Source of the DNA: Coprinopsis marcescibilis
Taxonomy: Eukaryota; Basidiomycota; Agaricomycetes; Agaricales; Psathyrellaceae
Length of the DNA stretch: 14,470 bases
Assembly: GCA_004369085.1 (NCBI GenBank)
Contig: ML210431.1
Location: 15,363 to 29,832 of the forward strand
Reading direction: 5' to 3'
Shown here: positions 8,392 through 14,470 of the stretch, one piece after another
How positions within the stretch are numbered: the stretch's first letter is position 1
Layout: each line of letters begins with the position of its first letter
Notes under the pieces: model-generated
Databases searched by the model: none
What the model saw: only the letters and a program-made list of their open reading frames with translations
Told to the model about the DNA's origin: nothing
Program-made: the position numbers and the translations under genes

Positions 8392-9306
8392 CCTGCTCTG
8401 CCAAGGGCCGCACCCAGCCTAGCTTGCATTGTCCAAGTTGCGATAGCTTAGTCACGCACTCAGATAGGAAAAACCGCCACTGGAAATGGTAGACACCGGT
8501 CCAAGCGCGCTGCTATGTGCAGCGCGCCTGATAGTCTGGCCCCCGCGGAGGCAGTTGTATTGTTGTTTTGGTGCTATGCGACCAACCCTAAATGGCAATG
8601 GCCCCTCCTTCTACTGGGCCGAGTTCCCTAAAGGCTGGCAAATACGTACCAACGACGAAGTCAGACGGAGGAATTTCCACGTTGAAATCAAATGGAAAGT
8701 AACGATCGCCAACTACTCCACCGCAAGTCCATGTGGATGAGCCGTCTCGGAAAATTCAGAGGTTATGTAAAACCCATCCGTCTTTACATATTTTCTTCAA
8801 TGGGAGCTGTAAAGCAAGAGTCCATGTATTCTACTGTGTGACCGTAGAGTATGCAATCATTTCAAAGCCATTTGTTCCATCAGAATACGCGAAATTGGTA
8901 GAGTCAAGTGTTCAGGAAACGCAGACGCCACGGCTTAGCGCCCAAAGGAGATGGTCCTGATTGTTGGGCTGACCGGATCTCCGCCTGCCTTGACGTACCA
9001 GACCCATTTGCAGAAGGGACCAGCTAAGGCCGTTTAAGCTCATTGCCCTATCACGCTCGCATAGGGCCGATTGTGGTTATTATTAACGCCCACCATGAAA
9101 CCGACGGTTTCTACGAGTGAATTCGGGACCCTTGAATGGTACCCTGCTAGGCACGTTGCCGGGGGGCGGCTTGTGGAAGCGGTTACCAGGGTATGCTCCA
9201 CAGCAGAATCGCACTCTCTGGAGACAACAATGCGTTCCCGATGTCTGTGGCATGATTGCGGGCTTTGTCCGTCTCGGTTGCGGCTGACAAATCGCTGAGA
9301 CGCACC
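8392..9306. other. Divergent intergenic region between genes C and D
   Basis: This stretch separates the oppositely transcribed genes C and D and should hold both upstream regulatory regions. Open frames at 8486-8740 and 8733-8960 start with ATG and overlap by a few bases, but I see no splice structure, compositional bias or recognisable domain supporting them. A perfect GC-rich hairpin (8505-8527) lies here. Confidence 0.5.
8505..8527. repeat. Perfect 9-bp GC-rich inverted repeat
   Basis: GCGCGCTGC, a 5-nt loop TATGT, then GCAGCGCGC. It is about 120 bp upstream of the gene C TATA box and could form a stable hairpin or a dyad binding site. Confidence 0.7.
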
Positions 9307-9313
9307 TATAAAG
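9307..9313 (+). promoter_or_regulatory. TATA box of gene D
   Basis: CCTATAAAGCCC on the plus strand, about 120 nt upstream of the ATG at 9431. No other TATA-like motif closer to the start is as good. Confidence 0.6.
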
Positions 9314-9430
9314 CCCACAATGGCCCAGACTTGGATTCTGCACTTGGTTATACTTCTCCGACCTTGCTTCACATCCTCACCCTATCCCTGCTAGACGCAT
9401 TCACCCTACACACCTTCTATTTCTTACACG

Positions 9431-10640
9431 ATGGGATTCTTTACCTCATCCCAAAAAAAAGCAGAGAAGAAGAAACAACAAGAACAAGATGAAAAAATCA
9501 AGTATTGGTATCTCGATCTTTCTTCGTTTGTCTACGCCATCCGGGTACTTTGCACATCCACCAAGGCTAACATCGAGTCCTTGAGTGTCGCTACAGTGAG
9601 TATCAGACTAGTGTGCATGATTCAACGGGAGACTAATCATCTGAACTTTGTAGGACGTAAATATCTGCCAAACACTAATCCTGAGCATAACCAGAGAGTA
9701 TGCCCGAACCGCTTACCAGTGCCACAAGCTTGTTGAGGGTCTGGCATCGCACGGACTGGGAATGACCGATTTCCCTATGTTCACCCCGTTCACAATTTGT
9801 GATGCTTCAACGTACGTCACTGGTGCATGAGAGCGAGTCCGACGAGAGCATTGAATTAACCCATCTTTCACAGACACATGGCAAGGATCGCTGAATTACT
9901 TGCATTTATACATAGGCCCGACCTCTATCCAGTAGCAAAGGTTTGCGAGCAGAACATCATGTTCCGTGACTTTGGATACAAGAAGATCGCAGAGGTTTTC
10001 GATAGCAGCGTCGAAAGGCGGGGAACGATTCGGTTCGTTAATGCCTTCAGGGACAGCCTGGGAGCGCTCGGAGCCCATCTTGACGACTTGGCCTCCATTC
10101 GTACGCACTCGACAGAATGGGTACGTTCCTATCGATACATCCTTTCTTCGCCCCCCTAACGCTCATTTTTGTCCCTAGGATTCACTTTGGACCAAGTCGC
10201 GCCACGCATCGGAACGCGAGGTCCAAGTTCGCCTCGCCGCAATAGGTTTACCCACTAGCTCCGAAGGAGCTGTTGCGGCTCAAGCCACCTCTGTTAAGAA
10301 AGCGGTTATAGTAGCAGAGTCAGTCCAAGCGACCTCGTCCACAGCAGTACGGTCTACAGTCACCGTAGCTGGTGTTCCCGCCATCCTCGCTTCCCCTGGG
10401 GCACGCGTTGTTAACTCTGGAAACGTCACGAGCACCGTTGTAAGTGGAGTTGGGAATACTTACGGGAATAACACCTACGTAAATAGCTATTCGTACGATC
10501 CATCTCAGCATCAGCATGGTGGCTACGGCGGCTACGGTGGTGGCAGCACCTACGATCCGTCTCAATATCAACATCAACAAGGTGGCTATGGCGGATATGG
10601 GGGCAGCTCCGGCACTTCCTATCATAACTACTATAACTAG
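9431..10640 (+). CDS. Gene D: four-exon hypothetical protein with a Gly/Tyr/Gln-rich prion-like C-terminus
   Basis: Exons 9431-9595, 9654-9811, 9874-10120 and 10179-10640 are joined by introns of 58, 62 and 58 nt. Donors are GTGAGT, GTACGT, GTACGT; acceptors are TTGTAG, TCACAG, CCCTAG; branch-like ACTAAT, TTAAC and CTAAC precede the acceptors. The exons join in frame to 343 residues. The N-terminus is Lys/Gln/Glu-rich (residues 7-25). Residues about 28-220 look helical and globular (contains YWYLDLSSFVYAIRVL and FGYKKIAEVFDSS) with several Cys. Residues about 220-295 are Ala/Val/Thr/Ser-rich. The last 48 residues hold two copies of YDPSQ(H/Y)QH..GGYGGYGG and end HNYYN. There is no signal peptide or obvious membrane helix. 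Such Gly/Tyr/Gln tails are known from RNA-binding and phase-separating proteins, but no RNA-binding domain is visible. I do not recognise the globular part. Confidence 0.87.
10494..10607 (+). repeat. Two tandem coding repeats in gene D (YDPSQ...GGYGGYGG)
   Basis: Copy 1 is 10494-10547 and copy 2 is 10551-10607. Each encodes YDPSQ, a Gln/His run, and GGYGGYGG-GS. Many third-position differences between copies with conserved amino acids suggest selection on the protein rather than a recent slip. Confidence 0.8.
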
Positions 10641-11283
10641 ATCATGTGCCCTTGAGACATAGATTTTTTCCCCTTTTTTCACTCGTTTTCTTCACTTTAC
10701 AACTAGATTTCATTGTTTGTTTCACTTAGTCAACCCTTTGTCTAGTCTTGTAGCCTGATATTGGACATCTCTCGATAATCATATTATTTATATAACCCAT
10801 TTGATCGGAACCGACGTGAGTCTTGGGATGTGTTATAAAGCCCTTAGCTACTTATACCGAGTGGGGCTGTCAAGCAGCTGTACTTTTGCTCCGCCTGTGT
10901 AAGTACGTCACCTTTTGAACTGCAAAGTCTTTATCTTATCTTATCTTATGGACAGATCTTATCCGATTATCTTATCAGCCCACGACGTCGTGGTCATTGT
11001 TCTTCAATAGTATCTTGGTGGCGATCAATGTTATCGGGTGGCAAAGGGAGCATTGCGAGCCCTCATTAAGCTATGACTGAGTAATGTACAATGGTTTAAT
11101 GTGCAAAAGCGGGGGGCTGTAATATGGGGAGACAAGACAAGGGAGGACATAATGAGGACAACGGCATACTACTTACTAGGGGCAAATGAAAGCGGAATCC
11201 GCGCGAGATGAGGAGGATACCGCACTAAGTGTACTGAACTGAGAGTAAAGATAAGAAAAAAAATCCTCGTCCCTGGAGAATGT
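10641..11283. other. Convergent intergenic region between genes D and E
   Basis: No gene is supported. It should carry the 3' ends of both genes, with T-rich sequence just after gene D (10662-10700) and AT-rich sequence near 10780-10797. It contains a cluster of TTATC motifs at 10931-10977, listed separately. Confidence 0.55.
10931..10977 (-). promoter_or_regulatory. Cluster of six GATA motifs / short TTATC tandem repeat
   Basis: TTATC occurs at 10931, 10936, 10941, 10959, 10968 and 10972, that is, six GATAA sites on the minus strand in under 50 bp. Fungal GATA factors bind such motifs. The first three are a simple 5-nt tandem repeat, so slippage alone could explain part of it. The location between convergent 3' ends is not typical for a promoter element. 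Confidence 0.4.
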
Positions 11284-12397
11284 TCACTTCCTCTTCCCAC
11301 TGAACTTCCTTGTGACCATGGTCGCCCTCCGGCCAGGGAACGAGGATCTTGCACTATTGATGTACCCAGAAGACGACCAGGCGCCAACAGCAGCCTCGCT
11401 TTCCAGCGACAGCCTTCGTCGGCGCGTTGCCCTTTGATCCACAGGGTCTGCAAGCCTGACGCGCTTTCTGGGTGTCGGCATGGGTTTAGGAGCAGCCAGG
11501 GCAGGAGACGAGGGAGGAGAGAGCGGAAATGCTGTTACGGAGAATGACTGGGAGGTAGAACCAGTTGCACCACCAGCAGCTCTGGTGACGCGCGAAACGG
11601 GGAATCCATTGAGCTTGTAGTTCCCGCGCAGATCACGGTGCTCGATCTGCTGGGTCGCGGAGGGCTGGGCATGGAGGTTGGCATTGTTCGGTGAATAGGG
11701 GGCCTGGGACGGTGTGGGTGGTTGTGCTGGGGGAACTGGGAAGGTCGTAGTAGGGGGCGTGTATGGAGGAGTCGACGGTTGAAGCACGGGGGACCCATCG
11801 GTGTTGAACCCGCAATTCCCGCGCAGTTCACGGTGCTCGACTGGCTGGGTCACGTTGAACGCGGAGGCTGGCGATGGAGGTTGTCAATGGTCGGTAAATA
11901 TGGGGCCTGGAACGGTGTGGGTGATTGTGCAGGAAGATCTGACAATGTCGTGGTAGCTGGCCAGTAGGCAGGGGTCGACGTTTGATAACCGCCGAGGCCA
12001 CGGTATGGGACAGGTAGCGTGGCGTCAAATGTCGAGGGTTTGTGGAGACGACCTGCAGATATCTGGTGTTGGGGTGGTAGCAGACGGTGCAGAAGTCGCA
12101 AAAGTGTGTAAACCAAGAAGCATGGAAACCTCTTCTTCGTCGGCCTCGATCGTGTCGTCTGAGTGCTCATACCTGTAGTAGGATGATGGTCAAAAACGAT
12201 CACATTAGGTATGCACCGAGATACGCAAATGAGGCGGCAACGACGAACCGTAAGGAAGAGTTCTCTCCATTTTGAGGCTGGATTACATCCATAAGGTCAA
12301 GGGCCGGCTGTAGCTGGTTGATAGTCCTATCCTCCGCTGAGGGGAATCCAGTTAACGCGATCAACGCGTGAATTGGCGCGAGTAGGTATGTCGGCAT
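11284..12397 (-). CDS. Gene E: Pro-rich tandem-repeat protein; exon structure uncertain, likely one frameshift
   Basis: The 3' part (11284-11853 and a little upstream) is a good frame. It has two Pro-rich repeats beginning EHR(E/D)LRGN, then a basic patch (PTPRKRVRLADP, RRRRLSLESE), ending GKRK. A further, more diverged repeat lies upstream but in another frame (11850-12172). Aligning the repeats shows a one-base deletion near 11863, so the frames do not join unless an unseen intron removes it. The 5' end could be the ATG at 12397 (MPTYLLAPIHALIALTG, about 60 residues), spliced through a 44-nt intron (12173-12216; donor GTGCAT, weak; acceptor CTACAG) into the repeat frame. Alternatively the gene could start at the ATG within the second segment (MSTQTTRSRPTKKRF, about 12170). 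I do not recognise it. A decayed or mis-assembled gene is possible. Confidence 0.5.
11600..12015 (-). repeat. Degenerate tandem repeat inside gene E (195-nt period)
   Basis: Two copies of GAGCACCGTGA(A/T)CTGCGCGGGAA lie 195 nt apart (about 11640 and 11835), exactly 65 codons. A third, weaker copy (ACCGTGGCCTCGGCGG) starts near 12005. Each unit continues into a Pro/Thr-rich block ending CAACCTCCAT. The 1-nt difference between the upstream copy and the middle one breaks the frame. Confidence 0.75.
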
Positions 12398-12493
12398 CGA
12401 AGAGGGCGTTTGTGGGTGGTAGTTCAAGAGCAATGCGAATCAAATAATCGTCGAGTGAGAGTGAGAGAGAGAAGGGGAAATTGGAGCATGCGG

Positions 12494-12501
12494 TATTTAT
12501 G
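12494..12501 (-). promoter_or_regulatory. Possible TATA box of gene E
   Basis: CATAAATA on the minus strand, about 95 nt upstream of the candidate ATG at 12397. A pyrimidine-rich CT tract (about 12450-12478) follows it, as is common around fungal transcription starts. Confidence 0.45.
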
Positions 12502-13102
12502 TGCCTGTGCCCCAGGCCACTCGCTCTGATAGCGGCGCCAGCCCTCATTGTTGTTGGATTGGAGCGTCTGTGCACAAAGCGCGAGTGGCAACGAGCCGTG
12601 AGGCTCGAGGTGCTTTGTCACCCGCATTCGCCGACAGAAAGATGACTCGGGATGCCAAGATATTTATATGTTGGATCTCATCTTATCTTGGCTACATGTA
12701 ATCTTATCTGCATGAGGAGATCCCGGGCGCTCTCCGCCGATCCGTTTAGACCTAGAGACCTTCCCGTTGGATCCCATTTTCGCGCCTCCAACTGTATCGT
12801 AAACATACCGTTGCGCCAGCCCATGAGTATCCCTGTGTATGCTCAAACGTCTATGGGCCTAGAATTCCAAATATGCAATACGAATGTCTCGTGCCTGCAT
12901 GCACAGATTCGCAGGCAGATTCGCAGGGTGATCCAGGACGTAGAGTTGCAAACATAAACGAATGGTTCCCGGGTTAGTTACCTTGGACTTGTATTCGTAT
13001 ACAACACCTCAGATCGTGCACCAGTCGCAATATTGAATAAGCAGAGTGCTTTCAACGTCCATGGGGCCGACGCCCCCGCCGGTCCCGCCTGAACGATGCA
13101 CC
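12502..13102. other. Intergenic region between gene E promoter and the tRNA gene
   Basis: No supported gene. An open frame at 12652-12957 (plus) has no features of a real protein. It holds two TTATCT motifs (12683 and 12704, AGATAA on the minus strand, 21 bp apart) upstream of gene E, a short direct repeat CAGATTCGCAGG (about 12904-12927), and a GC-rich stretch at 13060-13090 just before the tRNA. Confidence 0.5.
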
Positions 13103-13187
13103 GGGCGCATGGTGTAGTTGGTTATCACGCCCGCTTAGCATCTTGCTTATCTGCGGGCGGTCCCCGGTTCAATTCCGGGTGTGTCCA
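13103..13187 (+). tRNA. tRNA-Ala (anticodon AGC) with an 11-nt intron
   Basis: It decodes alanine GCN codons. The acceptor stem GGGCGCA pairs fully with TGTGTCC and includes the G3-U70 pair that marks alanine tRNAs; the discriminator base is A. The anticodon stem is CCCGC/GCGGG around TTAGCA-T, with an intron TCTTGCTTATC (13141-13151) at the standard 37/38 position. The T arm is CCCGG-TTCAATT-CCGGG. Internal A box (TGGTGTAGTTGG) and B box (GGTTCAATTCC) are present, and a TTTT at 13197-13200 is a good RNA polymerase III terminator. The D stem is only three pairs. CCA directly follows the gene (13188-13190), probably by chance, since nuclear tRNA genes do not usually encode it. Confidence 0.95.
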
Positions 13188-13190
13188 CCA

Positions 13191-13730
13191 CTTTCCTTTT
13201 GATCATTTCACCCTCGCGCCAGGGCCAAGGAATGGTGAATCGTGAGTGAGTGGAGGGCCTTGTCGTGTGTCGTGTTGGAGTGCCTTGTCGTGTTCGCACG
13301 AACCGATATCATTGATGCTCGAAATTATAAATGTGGACCTGTTGAGAGACCTGGGGCAGAAACTTGAGTAAGATTTATAGTATATCAAAGGAGGATGTCA
13401 TTTCGTACCGTTCCATGGATAGATAGTGCATAGTCTCAGGGGCTGTGGTCAGTTTAAATTATGGTTTGGGTATTTGTGCTATCGAACTTTGTATTGAATG
13501 TTCAACTTTGTGTTGCCGCCGGGGCGAGCCTGGCTCTTCGATCCCGTGTAAGTGAAGTAAAAAGTAAGTGAAGTGAAAATTGTAGCTGTACTTGGGACTA
13601 TGAGAACAAATGAGTATGATACATTGGGTGAAAGACTTGCGAAGCAAAGGGTAAGATGTAGCGGAATTATTATGATGGTGTGATACACTGTTGAGGGAAA
13701 GAAAAGAAAGTGAGAAATAAGAGTAAAGTT
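13191..13730. other. Region between the tRNA and gene F 3' end
   Basis: No supported gene. It includes the tRNA terminator, an imperfect direct repeat of GCCTTGTCGTGT (about 13257 and 13281), and a small repeat of AAGTGAAGT(A/G)AAA (about 13550-13577). Short minus-strand open frames at 13203-13388 and 13459-13688 look like noise. The 3' UTR of gene F should lie in the right-hand part. Confidence 0.5.
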
Positions 13731-14440
13731 TCAGTCAGTACATTGCGCTGCCTTGGTAATGATACGGTACACAAATTCGCTTGCTGTACTGCGCGTCGCA
13801 CGAGATGTTGCAGCAGTAGAGGTCGAACCAACCTTGTCGATGGAAATGCGAATCCTGTTGCCCGAAGTTTTCGCGAAGGCCTTTTTCGCGCCTACAGTCG
13901 CGCTGGCAGCTGCAGCAGTAGCAGTGGAGGGCGGTGCACCTCCTGAAGAGCGCGTGGCCAGAGGTGCGTCGGGTACTTTGCGTTGCTGTCGGGTCGCTGC
14001 CTTGGATCGAGTACGCGTAGCGGGGGTGTCCTTCAACGTGATAGGCTTGGGCCCGTCCTCCGTTTCGACTCTGTCGCGCTTGCGCCTGAGGCCGTTCATA
14101 GAGCGCAGGATGTGAGGCACAGCAAAATGCGGGTCCGGATTGGTGGTGGCATTATCGACTGTGGGGACCTCCTTGGTCAATTCGGCTGCTGCGAGAAGCA
14201 GGTGGAAGCCGGAGTTTGTGCCGGCAATAATCTTCGAAGTCTTCTCAGCGTGGTCGTCGTGGGCGATGGTAGGTGCCTTGGGCAGTTTGGAGGAGGTGGA
14301 AGCAGCTTCCGTGGACGAGCCGAGATTTTGCTGTGCTCCAGCGACCCTCATTCGGGAAGCCACAATTGAAAGCCGCAGGACGCCGTTCTTCCGGGCACTC
14401 TGGTATATCTTCAAGGTCTCCCTAAGCTCGACCGTCAGTC
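13731..14440 (-). CDS. Gene F: last exon of a hypothetical protein, 5' part beyond the right edge
   Basis: A 235-residue open frame ends at a stop at 13731. A polypyrimidine stretch followed by CGCAG at 14441-14445 is a good splice acceptor, so the exon probably begins at 14440; the frame also stays open to the window edge, so no intron is an alternative. No suitable ATG at the upstream end is in the window. The first 45 residues are helical and charged (LTVELRETLKIYQSARKNG). The rest is Ala/Thr/Ser-rich and probably disordered, with a basic patch (NGLRRKRDRVETE, then PATRTRSKAATRQQRK) resembling that of genes A and B. Function unknown. Confidence 0.6.
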
Positions 14441-14470
14441 CTGCGAAGAGGCCACAGAAATAGAAAGGAT

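Noticed and set aside
8486..8960. Two plus-strand ATG frames between genes C and D
   Set aside because: No domain, splice site or compositional support; the region is better explained as a shared promoter region. A small novel gene cannot be fully excluded.
10320..10682. Minus-strand frame opposite the last exon of gene D
   Set aside because: Antisense shadow of the Gly/Tyr-repeat exon; gene D has four exons with strong splice sites.
12652..12957. 101-codon plus-strand frame upstream of the tRNA
   Set aside because: Ordinary chance length for this GC content, no recognisable features, and it overlaps the likely upstream region of gene E.
1..14470. CRISPR array, bacterial operon or phage-defence system
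   Set aside because: No regularly spaced repeats, no ribosome-binding-site pattern, and clear spliceosomal introns; the window is eukaryotic.

Overview
The window looks like nuclear DNA of a filamentous basidiomycete, probably an Agaricomycete. Evidence seen: protein-coding genes interrupted by short (58-62 nt) GT-AG introns with GTATGT/GTGAGT/GTACGT donors and CTAAC-like branch sites; TATA boxes a short distance upstream of start codons; an intron-containing tRNA-Ala with internal A and B boxes; and a gag gene of the Lys/Glu-rich zinc-knuckle kind common in basidiomycete LTR retrotransposons. The exact species is not determinable from the window. No bacterial operon, ribosome-binding-site or CRISPR features are seen.

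Layout. 1-2838 is the 5' part (on the minus strand) of an LTR retrotransposon that runs off the left edge: a probable LTR (2528-2838), a possible primer-binding site, and a gag reading frame carrying an in-frame TGA and lacking an ATG at its N-terminal end, so it is probably decayed. Next come two tandem, same-strand paralogous two-exon genes, A (2985-4005) and B (4959-5840). They share a ~71-residue head, an intron at the identical phase and position, and a basic disordered tail; B's C-terminus is frameshifted relative to A. A 1.1 kb non-coding stretch with three inverted repeats follows. Gene C (7035-8298, minus) has a Trp-rich head, a Pro/Ser/Thr tail and a small second exon. It diverges from gene D (9431-10640, plus), a four-exon gene whose product ends in a Gly/Tyr/Gln prion-like repeat. 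Gene E (11284-12397, minus) is a Pro-rich tandem-repeat protein whose frames do not join cleanly. A tRNA-Ala(AGC) lies at 13103-13187, and gene F (13731-14440+, minus) is the last exon of a gene that enters from the right edge.

None of the genes C-F, A or B is a family I recognise. The common theme is small, mostly disordered proteins with a Lys/Arg-rich, nuclear-localisation-like patch of the form RKR...TRxR. Genes A and B are certainly related; a wider family including E and F is only a hypothesis. I found no metabolic pathway or defence system; the most notable content is this local group of fast-evolving, lineage-restricted-looking genes next to a decayed retrotransposon.
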